From: Oxyruncus cristatus
Lineage: Eukaryota > Chordata > Aves > Passeriformes > Cotingidae
Direction of reading: 5' to 3'
Assembly: GCA_013399855.1 (NCBI GenBank)
Contig: VXAY01002603.1
Location: forward strand, 1 to 64,000
Length of the DNA: 64,000 nucleotides
Shown: positions 55,701 through 62,991 of the stretch, in pieces
Numbering within the stretch: the stretch's first letter is position 1
How the letters are laid out: the number at the start of each line of letters is the position of its first letter
Position numbers and translations under genes: made by a program
The notes under the pieces: generated by a model
The model's input: only the letters and a program-made list of their open reading frames with translations
What the model was told of the DNA's origin: nothing
Databases searched by the model: none

Positions 55701-57267
55701 TTACAAGTAAAATTCCAGAAAGTGTCACACTGAAATCCAAAGGCCTATAATTACCACCAGCCCGACCTCAGAACCTGTACCTAAAGGAAAACCCCGGTGT
55801 ATTTCTGGGGGAGCACTGTTTCCATTGCCAGACCATGATCATTATTTGCTCATTATTTGGCACTTTCTAAGTGCCACTAAGGATCATGTTAAGGCTGGAA
55901 AAGACCTCCAAGACCATCGAGTCCCCCCTGTGCCCATCCCCACCTTGTCCCCCAGCCCAGAGCACTGAGTGCCACGGCCAGGCCTTCCTTGGGCACCTCC
56001 AGGGCTGGGGACTCCAAACCTCCCTGGGCAGCCCCTGCCAAGGCCTGACCACCCTTTCCATGAGGAAATTCCTCCTGATGTCCCCCCTGCCCCTCCCCTG
56101 GCCCAGCTGGAGGCCGTTCCCTCTCCTCCTGTCCCTGTTCCCTGGGAGCAGAGCCCGACCCCCCCCGGCTCCCCCCTCCTGTCAGGGAGTTGCAGAGCCA
56201 GAAGGTCCCCCCTGAGCCTCCTTTGCTCCAGGCTGAGCCCCCACAGCTCCCTCAGCTGCTCCTGCTGCTCCAGCCCCTTCCCAGCTCCGTTCCCTTCCCT
56301 GCACACGCTCCAGCCCCTCGGTGTCTCTCTTGCCGTGAGGGCCCAGAACTGGGCAACAGCCCTGGAGGGGCATCAGCAGTGCCAGCACAGGGATGGGCAC
56401 TGCCCTGGGCCTGCAGATACACTTGCTGGCACAGCCCAGGGGCCATTGGCCTCCTTGCCCACCTGGGCACACCTGGCTCATGTCCAGTCGCTGCCACCAG
56501 CACCCCCAGGGCCTTTCTCGCTGGGCACTTCCCAGCCACCAGGCTCCACAGCAGTGAGCAAGTGCATCCCTCTGGGAGCCAGGGACAAACACAGCTCTGG
56601 AGGGCTCGGCACAAAAGTTGAGTGATCCCGATGCCCTACATAATGGCACATGTCGTACGTTAATGAGTAAGGTCTTTCCTGACTCACTCCGAACAGGCTC
56701 TCTGGTAACCCGTGTGCCCCCCCGGCACCAGGAGATAACACTAATGGGGCTGCGGCGGTCACCGGAGTCACACTGCAAACAGGCTAAAACGAAATCAAAG
56801 CCCTTTGTCACCGAAAACGGGCTCCTGATAAAGGAACACACTTAGAGCACTGGAAGCTTAACGTGACAATTACGCTTTCAGCCCTGCAGTTCCCCCACCC
56901 CACTAAGGTAGTGCTCTCGTTTCCCTCTCGGTTCTTGTCCCCCCGTTTCCCCCGGGTTGTTTTCCCTCCGTTTCCTCCCGGTTGTTTCCCCCCGGTTGTT
57001 TCCCCCTCGGTTCTTGTCCCCCCGTTTCCTCCCGGTCGCAGCCGGCCCCGCGGAGGGTCCGTCCGTCCATCCGCCCCCGCTCCGTCCGCGCCGCCCCGCT
57101 GGCGGGACGCGGTGCTTTAAGGGGTCTCTCCCTGCGATCCCCCTCTTCCCCGGCCTTACCGACTCTGCGAGGAGCAGCTGCCCTTTGCGGGAGCTCAGGA
57201 ACTCCCGCGGCGGCAGCAGCGAGCGCAGCCCGGGCTGCGCGGCCCCCGCGGGCTCGGGCTCCTCCAT
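43742..57267 (-). CDS. CMTM3: CMTM3, CKLF-like MARVEL transmembrane protein 3 (whole coding span, 5 coding exons)
   Basis: Minus-strand exons 57267-57160, 48664-48509, 46823-46728, 45502-45385 and 43770-43742 join into 168 codons plus stop, all with GT/AG junctions (phases 0, 0, 0, 1). The product matches vertebrate CMTM3 (human 182 residues): short Glu/Pro N-terminus, four MARVEL membrane segments at about 37-57, 58-76, 90-111 and 121-141, the family GLYWPLT motif at 82-88, and an acidic Ser/Asp tail ending DENSDSDSD. From the family, CMTM3 is a four-pass membrane protein affecting endocytic trafficking of receptors and cadherin and is often reported as a tumour suppressor. The N-terminus is shorter than in human, where a DP-repeat precedes it; otherwise colinear. 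Confidence 0.94.
43771..45384 (-). other. CMTM3: CMTM3 intron 4
   Basis: 1.6 kb, non-coding; includes a T/G-rich stretch at 44560-44645. Nothing else recognised. Confidence 0.75.
45385..45502 (-). CDS. CMTM3: CMTM3 coding exon 4
   Basis: Acceptor TTTTAG, then GTCTTTGGG; donor GTGGGT after one extra base (phase 1). Encodes residues 121-159 plus the first base of codon 160: fourth membrane segment VFGFVATIVFAIDFYITFND and the start of the cytosolic tail. Confidence 0.95.
45503..46727 (-). other. CMTM3: CMTM3 intron 3
   Basis: 1.2 kb, non-coding, no recognised repeat or gene. Confidence 0.75.
46728..46823 (-). CDS. CMTM3: CMTM3 coding exon 3
   Basis: Acceptor TTCACAG, donor GTGAGT. Encodes residues 89-120, DFLRCVTAAIIYFAISIAAV followed by SKYNDGASKAAG: third membrane segment and loop. 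The length of 32 codons matches the equivalent exon of the CKLF-like gene here. Confidence 0.96.
46824..48508 (-). other. CMTM3: CMTM3 intron 2
   Basis: 1.7 kb, non-coding, no recognised repeat or gene. Confidence 0.75.
48509..48664 (-). CDS. CMTM3: CMTM3 coding exon 2
   Basis: Acceptor TTACTCCAG, then GTGCTGTC; donor GTAAGT. It encodes residues 37-88 with the first two membrane segments (VLSFIIFICYIASLAASFMM, then APLLEFLLALFLFFAYASKL) and the KGLYWPLT motif. Phase 0 both ends. Confidence 0.96.
55891..56620 (-). mobile_element. CR1-like LINE fragment, diverged, minus orientation
   Basis: On the plus strand it begins AAGGCTGGAAAAGACCTCCA, the reversed CR1 3' region, and continues through the typical CR1 3' sections (TTCCTCCTGATGTC, CTCCTGTCAGGGAGTTG, CTCCAGCCCCT). 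The right part is a degenerate reverse-transcriptase remnant on the minus strand (LDMSQV; LERVQ). Compared with the element at 38743 it is GC-richer and more decayed, probably another CR1 subfamily. Edges approximate. Confidence 0.75.
56918..57037 (-). repeat. G-rich tandem repeat in CMTM3 intron 1
   Basis: Degenerate short units of the type CCGTTTCC, CGGTTGTTTCCCCC on the plus strand, with a larger copy (CTCGGTTCTTGTCCCCCCGT) at 56927 and again 79 bases later at 57006. On the transcribed minus strand it is a series of runs of 4 to 6 G separated by AAACAACC, so G-quadruplex formation is plausible. It lies about 120 bases inside the intron. Confidence 0.8.
57160..57267 (-). CDS. CMTM3: CMTM3 coding exon 1
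   Basis: Encodes residues 1-36, from MEEPEPAGAAQPGLRSLLPP to GQLLLAES, which aligns with the human LLLAES end of exon 1. The donor is GTAAGG, phase 0. The ATG is the first in-frame start consistent with the human N-terminus; the upstream frame stays open but is low-complexity and unsupported. Confidence 0.9.
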
Positions 57268-57354
57268 GGCTGGGCCGGGCTGGGCTGAGCTGGGGCCGCG
57301 GCTGAGCTGGGCTGGGCTCCAGGTGGGGGCTTGGCCGGGACGGGCTGTTGTTTT

Positions 57355-57399
57355 TCTCCCCCCTCCCTTTTTTTTTTTTTCTTTTTTTCTCTTTCTGAA
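57355..57399. repeat. Homopyrimidine tract upstream of CMTM3
   Basis: About 45 plus-strand bases of only C and T (purine on the CMTM3 sense strand) some 90 bases before the CMTM3 start codon. Such tracts can form triplex DNA; here it may also simply be a promoter GA repeat. Confidence 0.75.
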
Positions 57400-57620
57400 G
57401 GAGGGAAGCGGAAATCGTGACACTGCGGAAACGTGAAAAAAGTTTCAGCATCCCCAAATGTGGGGGGCGGCCCCGGCGCCCGCCCCCGGCCCCGCAGGCA
57501 CCGCCCGGCCGGTCCTGAGACACTGATAATACCGATTTACTTCAGTCTGCTCGCTCCGCTGCAGCGCTGTCCCGCCAGGGAGCCTGTGAGGCTCGTTTCC
57601 ATGCCATTCTGAACAGACAA

Positions 57621-57700
57621 ATCACAGAATCACGGTGCGGCTCGGGTTGGAAGGGGCTGCTGGAGGCCATCGAGTCCGACCTCACGGTAAAGCCTGAAAT
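57621..57700 (-). mobile_element. Short CR1 3' end fragment, minus orientation
   Basis: On the plus strand: ATCACAGAATCACGG, then GGGTTGGAAGGGGC, then CATCGAGTCCGACC, the signature of the reversed CR1 3' end. Only about 80 bases are clear; more may extend to 57780. Confidence 0.65.
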
Positions 57701-57910
57701 TCCAAGGATAGAAATGCCTCGGCCAACGCTCTAACAAGCATCCCCACGGCACCAGCCAGCCAGCGGCCATGAGTATGAGGTAGGGAATGAGGCAACACAA
57801 GGGTGGAAAAAATTCCATTTTAAGGATGTTTACCGGTACATGATGCCTTGAAGTACACTTAGTAAATAAATAATATTAAATAATGCACTTAAGCCCATTT
57901 GTATTTTCTT

Positions 57911-57916
57911 TTTATT
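57911..57916 (-). terminator. Poly(A) signal of the CKLF-like gene (AATAAA)
   Basis: AATAAA on the minus strand 266 bases after the stop codon, followed by T-rich ATTATTTAATATTATTTATT. It gives a short 3'UTR, a plausible end. A second AATAAA at 58164-58159, 13 bases after the stop, seems too close. Confidence 0.55.
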
Positions 57917-58176
57917 ATAGAAAGAAGACAACCATGAAATTCATTTTCATACGGGTAAAAATGTAATTAAGTTTAGAAAAACAGGACCATTTTCTGTGAA
58001 GCTTTAAGTGCAACACTGAAACTACATTTGGAAATGTCTGAAAACCTTATGATACTTGCAAAAACATACATCAATGCACAGGAAATTCCAAGCTGAACAC
58101 ATGAAAATACAAATTCTTTAAAAGAGAGTGGTGAAACAATCATCAGTGGAGAAATCCTTTTATTAACATGGCAATC

Positions 58177-58281
58177 TTATCTGGCAGGAGCATTCCTTCC
58201 TCTTGGTCTAGCAAAGCTAATCTTCTTGCAAAGAAGAACCGTGTCGATAACGCAGAGAACAAGCAATATAAGACCCAACAC
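58177..58281 (-). CDS. CKLF: CKLF-like coding exon 4 (terminal)
   Basis: Acceptor TTTTTGTAG. Encodes residues 109-142: fourth membrane segment VLGLILLVLCVIDTVLLC, then a basic tail and TAA. Confidence 0.92.
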   Translation of the reverse strand: MLGLILLVLCVIDTVLLCKKISFARPRGRNAPAR

Positions 58282-61200
58282 CTACAAAAATAACCGTAAT
58301 GTTAGTTCCCCCTAACAGTCGCTATCTTTTGCTGTAGTGACTCAGCTACTGTTCCTCAAAGCAGCAGTAAGCACATCTTCCTAACTTGCTTCTGCCTTTG
58401 AAACACGTGTGTGATTTGAGAGAGCTGATAAATAACACCCATATTTACATCCCATCAGCCTCTCGCAGAGCCGTCTGCACCCTGCTGTGTTTGATGTTTG
58501 TGTGAAGCCTTGGAGTTGGTGTGGTGCTCTCCTTGAAAGCTAAGCTAATGCTGCATTATGCCAGACAATGCTTTTATCCTAAATGAAAGGCCTCCTGTCC
58601 CTGTAAGGATGGCTTAATTAATGGAACTGGCCCGGAGAGAAGTCAGGGAGAAAAGTCAAAATCTACAGAAACAAGCCTAGCAGGAAAAAAAAAGTACTGC
58701 TCTCCTCTGAAGCTTTGAATGGGAAACATATCCCAAATTGAAGAAAGTGTACAGAAGTATTTAAAAAAATAGAGAACCTCAGGCTGGCAACTGGAAAAAT
58801 GTGTTTGCAGAATGGCCTTGCTGAGCTAATTTGCTCAGCTCCCACCCTTCAGACTCCCACATGCACACCGGGTTTTTTTATGCAAGCACTGAATTATCTG
58901 ATCAGAGGGAATAACACTAAGGAGAGCCCAGCTCATGGCAGTTTGTGCCCCAGGAGTACAGACTGCGGGGCAATTCTGTTTCTCTCAGGCTTGAATATGT
59001 CATATGTTCTGCCCAAACTTGTTTTCCCAACTACCTGCTTAGTCTCCTGCTCCCACCTTTAATTTCTATTAACTTTCCAACCAAGAATATAAATTCTATT
59101 CCAGCACAGCCAGTCACTTGACCAGAGAGTCTCCTTTTTGCTTAGGGTGTTGTTGCCAGTGAACACATCAGCTTCCCATCTTATCTAATCAGATTTTGCA
59201 AAACCCCTGTGGCAGGCTTTAAGTTTCTTTTGGTTGCTTGTCACATTTCAGCTCCTCTTGTACTTCTGGAGACTTTTAAAAAGACTTTCCCTCCTTATTG
59301 TTTGTTAATTACATTAGTTTCCATTTGAATTTAAAATACCAGTTGCTTAAACTATTAAACTGGTTTGATCTTAAGAACATAAAAGTCTTACAATCACAGT
59401 ATGAGCAAAACCCTTTTTCCACTGACGTAATTCCTCAGTTTGTGTCAGCAGAAATAATGGATGCATCAAGAGGGAGGTACCAGCATGTCTGCTAAAAAGT
59501 TTCAACTCTTTTTAGCAGGCCTACTTAGGCACTCCTTCCTAAACAGTGTAACCGAACTGGATAGCCCTAAAAGAGCTATGGATTCTCTCACCTAGGACTT
59601 CAAGCTGTGGAAGTAAATCCAAGTAATGTAAATTAGTTAAACTCTAGGAGTTTTCAGTATTGGTACTTCTCTGTAGTAATTCCTAAATCTTGCAGTGTTT
59701 TTAAATTACCAGTGATTTTAGGATTATTTTTAGTAGGATACACTGAATATGTATTCACTTTTGTTTGTGACTGCTGAGTGTGTTCTTCCAAGACAGTTGT
59801 TTTTGTGGTCCCACCATGATGTAACTGTACCAACAGGTTCAAATCATGTGCACTTTAAGAACTGAAATTCATTAACAATGTTCCTACTTACTCCTCCGGC
59901 CAGTGTCCCCTTGTTGCTCTTGACTATTACTGCAAACAAGCACACAACGAGGAGGAACAACGCTGCAATCACCGAGTTGAAAATATCCTGAAATAGCCAG
60001 TGGAAGCAGAATATTTATTCTGAACACACCTGAAGAACGTGGATAGCTCCCAACACGGTAAAGGTCTTTAAAAACGGCTGGTTTGCTATGCAAGTAAGTT
60101 ACAGCAATACCCGAGCGAGATCGAGGCTGACACCCAGTGGTTTGGTGGTAAAAGGAGCATTTGGGATAAAACTTCCTCATTTTACCTCTTTTTTTTTTTT
60201 TTTTAGTCAAATTTATGCAACTTGGCTACACTTGTCAGACTGCAGGAAATAGATGTGCAAAAGGGAGGTAAGAGAACTCGTTAATATTTGAGTGAAAGTG
60301 TATGTCTTATTTGTGATGTGCAGATGCAGAGCACAGTGTTACACAGGGAAGTGATCAATGCCCGGTAGGGAGGGGCTGTCACCAGATCTACCCAGCTATC
60401 CAGGAACTGAGGCAACAGAACACTCTGGGAGGAAAATCTGCTTCAGCATCCTTGGAACACCAGGCTTGCTTTAACTGGATAGAAACAGCCACTGAGCTGA
60501 CTGACAATGACCCTTCTGACAGGTGATCCCTTCAGATCCAAGCCAGCCAGCACCCACAGCCAGGGCACACCAGTACTCACAGCCAGGGCACTGCTACTCA
60601 CAGCCTGCTCACCGGTACTCACAGCCAGGGCACAGCTCACAGCTGGGCCACACGGGTACTCACAGCCGGGGCCCCTCGGTACTCACAGCCAGCGGCCAGA
60701 ACAGCCACCGCATCTTTGCGTCGAGCCTGAGCAGGTAGACCAGGAGGAACAGGAGGGTGATGCCCATCTCCAGCCCGGCCAGCGCCGCGTAGGCCTCGTG
60801 GGCATTCGAGGCCACGAAGCAGAGGAAGGTGGCCAGCGCCAGGAGCTTCGCGATAGGAGGGGACGGCGGTCAGCGCTGTGCCGGGCCGGGACCCCGCGAT
60901 CCCTCAGCGAACCCGGCCCCTCCCCGGCCGTTCCGAGGCCACCCCCGGGATCCCGGCCCCTCCCCGGCCGTTCCGAGGGCACCCCCGGGATCCCGGCCCC
61001 TCCCCGGCCGTTCCGAGGCCCCCCCCGGGATCCCGGCCCCTCCCCGGCCGTTCCGAGGGCACCCCCGGGATCCCGGCCCCTCCCCTGCCGGTCCGAGGGC
61101 ACCCCCGGGATCCCGGCCCCTCCCCGGCCGTTCCGAGGGCACCCCCGGGATCCCGGCCCCTCCCCGGCCGTTCCGAGGGCACCCCTGGGATCCCGGCCCC

Positions 61201-61282
61201 TCCCCGGCCGTACCACACGGGCGATCTTCAGCGCGCCCCGCGGGGAGCGGGCGAAGGCGCGGTCCACCTCCAGACGCGCCAT
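58177..61282 (-). CDS. CKLF: CKLF-like chemokine-like factor / MARVEL protein (whole coding span, 4 coding exons)
   Basis: Minus-strand exons 61282-61214, 60845-60687, 59987-59892 and 58281-58177 join in phase 0 to 142 codons plus stop. The product has four hydrophobic segments (about 24-37, 45-62, 80-98, 109-126) and the MRWLFWPLADIFNSVI block, which corresponds to the MKWLFWPL, DIINS block of human CKLF (152 residues). It is next to TK2 and transcribed away from it, as CKLF is in human. Mammals have CKLF, CMTM1 and CMTM2 here; this gene could be orthologous to their common ancestor, so the name is by position and best similarity. From the family, CKLF is a small MARVEL protein with reported leukocyte chemoattractant activity. 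The short basic tail (ARPRGRNAPAR) differs from human. Confidence 0.82.
58282..59891 (-). other. CKLF-like intron 3
   Basis: 1.6 kb, AT-rich, no recognised repeat or gene. Confidence 0.75.
59892..59987 (-). CDS. CKLF: CKLF-like coding exon 3
   Basis: Acceptor CTATTTCAG, donor GTAAGT. Encodes residues 77-108, DIFNSVIAALFLLVVCLFAV followed by IVKSNKGTLAGG: third membrane segment and loop, 32 codons as in CMTM3 exon 3. Confidence 0.93.
59988..60552 (-). other. CKLF-like intron 2 (remainder)
   Basis: Distal part of a 699-base intron, non-coding. The proximal part is the donor-derived repeat array described separately. A T-rich run lies at 60189-60204 on the plus strand. Confidence 0.75.
60553..60692 (-). 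repeat. Tandem copies of the CKLF-like exon 2 splice donor
   Basis: On the plus strand the word ACTCACAGCC (minus GGCTGTGAGT, the exon 2 end plus donor) occurs at 60681 (true site), 60658, 60617, 60596 and 60575, with degenerate copies near 60634 and 60551. Spacing is about 17 to 24 bases. The spacer often reads CCAGGGCAC or similar. The true exon/intron junction is thus the first member of a minisatellite of donor-like sites. Confidence 0.85.
60687..60845 (-). CDS. CKLF: CKLF-like coding exon 2
   Basis: Acceptor ATCGCGAAG (poor pyrimidine tract), donor GTGAGT. Encodes residues 24-76: LLALATFLCFVAS, then AALAGLEMGITLLFLLVYLL, then the MRWLFWPLA motif. The acceptor was chosen because it gives the family LLAL start and phase 0; it is weak, so a slightly different site is possible. 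Confidence 0.85.
60911..61213 (-). repeat. 40-bp minisatellite filling CKLF-like intron 1
   Basis: About 7.4 units with exact 40-base spacing; TCCCCGGCCG begins at 60921, 60961, 61001, 61041, 61121, 61161 and 61201, with a variant at 61081. Each unit has the 12-bp palindrome CCGGGATCCCGG and, on the sense strand of the gene, G runs (GGGG, GGGG, GGG, GGGGG) able to form a quadruplex. The array covers about 300 of 368 intron bases, and its last partial unit supplies the exon 1 donor. Confidence 0.95.
61214..61282 (-). CDS. CKLF: CKLF-like coding exon 1
   Basis: Encodes MARLEVDRAFARSPRGALKI and ARV (23 residues). The start has a strong context (GCCATGG). The donor is GTACGG, a weak match to consensus, and it is part of the last partial unit of the 40-bp tandem repeat in intron 1. 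Phase 0. Confidence 0.8.
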
Positions 61283-61370
61283 GGCGGTGGCACGGCCCGG
61301 GCTGCGCAGGGCGACAGCGGCACCGCACCCGCGGCACGGCGCTGACGACCGGGCGGTGCCGGGGCGGTGC

Positions 61371-61596
61371 NNNNNNNNNNNNNNNNNNNNNNNNNNNNNN
61401 NNNNNNNNNNNNNNNNNNNNNNNNNNNNNNNNNNNNNNNNNNNNNNNNNNNNNNNNNNNNNNNNNNNNNNNNNNNNNNNNNNNNNNNNNNNNNNNNNNNN
61501 NNNNNNNNNNNNNNNNNNNNNNNNNNNNNNNNNNNNNNNNNNNNNNNNNNNNNNNNNNNNNNNNNNNNNNNNNNNNNNNNNNNNNNNNNNNNNNNN
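61371..61596. other. Assembly gap (226 N)
   Basis: A run of N between the two divergent genes. The TK2 start codon and most of its first exon, and the CKLF-like 5'UTR start, probably lie inside. Gap size may be an estimate. Confidence 1.
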
Positions 61597-61622
61597 GATC
61601 GGGCCCCGCGGCACCGCCGGCC
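61597..61622 (+). CDS. TK2: TK2 exon 1, 3' remnant after the gap
   Basis: Immediately after the gap the frame reads IGPRGTAG, then one base of a split codon, before the donor GTGAGT at 61623. The phase (1) fits exon 2. No sequence motif proves it, so assignment rests on phase, donor and position. Confidence 0.55.
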
Positions 61623-62991
61623 GTGAGTGCGGGGCGGGGGTGCGGGTCTGCCCGGGCGGGGCCGGTACCCCTCGGGAAAGGGACCCCTCCCGGCTGCCCG
61701 GGATGCGCTGGAGCGGCTCTGGGAGAGCAGGAGCGGGGTTGGACCTTCTGTGGGAACAGAGCGGGCTTAGAACCTCTTGAGCGGTTTTGGGGGAGCAGGA
61801 TCAGTGCCCCTCTCCCCCCGCCCCCATCACCGCCGTCCTGTGCTCTGCGGGGTGAGGGGTCCCGTAAGCCCAGCACGGCTCTTACAACGCAATTCTGAGG
61901 TGTAAGACACCTAAACTGCTTGTCTTGGAGCTTCACCCTTCCCCTGCCTTGTAGGTGGGCCTGTGGACCCAGCAGGGGCTGCTCCCTGACCGGCCTTCCT
62001 GAATTCGCTTTTCCCCAGTGCCAACCGAGGAGCAGCAGGAATAACAAAAACCTGGTGGAAATGTGGGCGCTCACCGTTCGACTCTCAGTAGTGTTAACAG
62101 TGGTGAACTTCAGCTAAAACTCTATCAGCCTGTGCCAAAATGTGTCTAGTGCGCGATCCAATAATGATCTAAAACCTTGGAGGTTGGTAATTTAGTAAAT
62201 AGTCATATTAAACAACAGAGAACCTAAAAACTTCATGGAGGGGCTCAGTTAAGAGGCTCAGTGGAACTAAGTTATGCAGACCTCCTTGATTTTAACTGTT
62301 GTTTATTTCCATTCTAGATAAACTTCTGATAAAGAAAGATGATAGAAAGAGAGTTGTAAGTATTTGCATTTTGTTCAGAAAATGAAGTAAGACGTGCAGC
62401 TTCTTTCATTATAATTTCATTATAATTTGAGCATATGCAGCTGTTGGCTGTGCCTGTGTCACTGTGTGGTGCTGGCTCTGGCACTGGGTCATAGTCAGTG
62501 CAAGGCTACGCTTGTCTAGTTCTGTAAATTCCAATAAAATTATGAAGGATTTGTGCAAAAATTGTGAGGGATAAAATGGTGAGGGATTGTGTTGGGACAG
62601 GTGACGGTTTGGGATCAGTGTTGCATGTATAGCCTTGCCATTGCCCTATACAACCCTCCCTGGGAGGTGGTGATTATTTATTTTTTTTTAATTTGGAATC
62701 GAATCACTTGACGCTATAAATTATTTTAAGACAGCTGAAAAAAATTCTCTTAGTTTTGTTCAAGTTTCTAAAAATAAAAATGTAACAGTGCCTGTTAAGG
62801 TTTAAGCAATCCTTCCTGGGAAATAATCTCATCACAATGTAAGGAACTGGCCTGATGACATGGGAAAGGTACATTTTCACACATGCTGTTCTCACAGTGA
62901 CTCTGTTTTTCGTCAGATATGCATCGAGGGGAACATTGCAAGTGGGAAAACAACATGCCTGGATTATTTTGCACAAACTACCAGCATTGAG
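61597..62991 (+). CDS. TK2: TK2, mitochondrial thymidine kinase 2 (5' part, partial)
   Basis: Three exon segments can be joined in frame: 61597-61622 (5' end lost in the gap), 62318-62355 and 62917-62991. They encode the end of the leader, a Lys-rich linker (HKLLIKKDDRKRV), then ICIEGNIASGKTTCLDYFAQ, which holds the P-loop GNIASGKTT of deoxyribonucleoside kinases and aligns with human TK2. From the family, TK2 phosphorylates thymidine, deoxycytidine and deoxyuridine in the mitochondrial matrix for mtDNA precursor supply. The remaining exons (dNK lid and base-binding residues) are past the right edge, and the targeting peptide is in the gap. Confidence 0.85.
61623..62317 (+). other. TK2: TK2 intron 1
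   Basis: 695 bases, GC-rich at the start, then AT-rich. Nothing recognised. Confidence 0.65.
62318..62355 (+). CDS. TK2: TK2 exon 2
   Basis: Acceptor CCATTCTAG, donor GTAAGT. 38 bases: completes a split codon, then KLLIKKDDRKRV. It corresponds to the Lys/Glu-rich segment ending KKSV in human TK2 just before the P-loop exon. Phase 1 in, phase 0 out. Confidence 0.8.
62356..62916 (+). other. TK2: TK2 intron 2
   Basis: 561 bases, non-coding, nothing recognised. Confidence 0.75.
62917..62991 (+). CDS. TK2: TK2 exon 3 (P-loop exon)
   Basis: Acceptor TTTTTCGTCAG; 25 codons ICIEGNIASGKTTCLDYFAQ then TTSIE; donor GTACTG at 62992 (weak). Contains the full Walker A motif with the catalytic Lys and Thr. 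The human protein continues here with VLTEP, which is expected to start in the next exon. Confidence 0.9.

Larger units (their letters stand above)
48665..57159 (-). other. CMTM3: CMTM3 intron 1
   Basis: 8.5 kb between exon 1 and exon 2. It carries a CR1-like fragment at 55891-56620 and, near the donor, a G-rich tandem repeat at 56918-57037. No additional CMTM-like exon (no WPL motif, no MARVEL-like segment with splice sites) was seen, so there is no sign of a lost CMTM1 or CMTM2 copy here. Confidence 0.75.
57038..57600 (-). promoter_or_regulatory. CMTM3: CpG-rich promoter region of CMTM3
   Basis: Dense CpG and GC content around coding exon 1, falling off by about 57600. No TATA box is obvious. 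The homopyrimidine tract at 57355-57399 lies in the 5'UTR or proximal promoter. Confidence 0.65.
60690..61900. promoter_or_regulatory. Shared CpG-rich promoter region of the CKLF-like gene and TK2
   Basis: The CKLF-like start at 61282 (minus) and the first visible TK2 exon ending at 61622 (plus) are head to head within 340 bases, 226 of which are unsequenced. The whole region is CpG-dense. A bidirectional promoter is the natural reading, as at the orthologous human locus. Confidence 0.7.

Noticed and set aside
55969..56841. Long open frames of over 200 codons on both strands
   Set aside because: They lie within the GC-rich CR1-like fragment and its flank, Pro/Ser-rich without known motifs.
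60507..62074. Long open frames on both strands across the N run and the 40-bp repeat
   Set aside because: They are created by unknown bases and GC-rich tandem repeats; on the minus strand the frame merely runs through the CKLF-like exons and intron.
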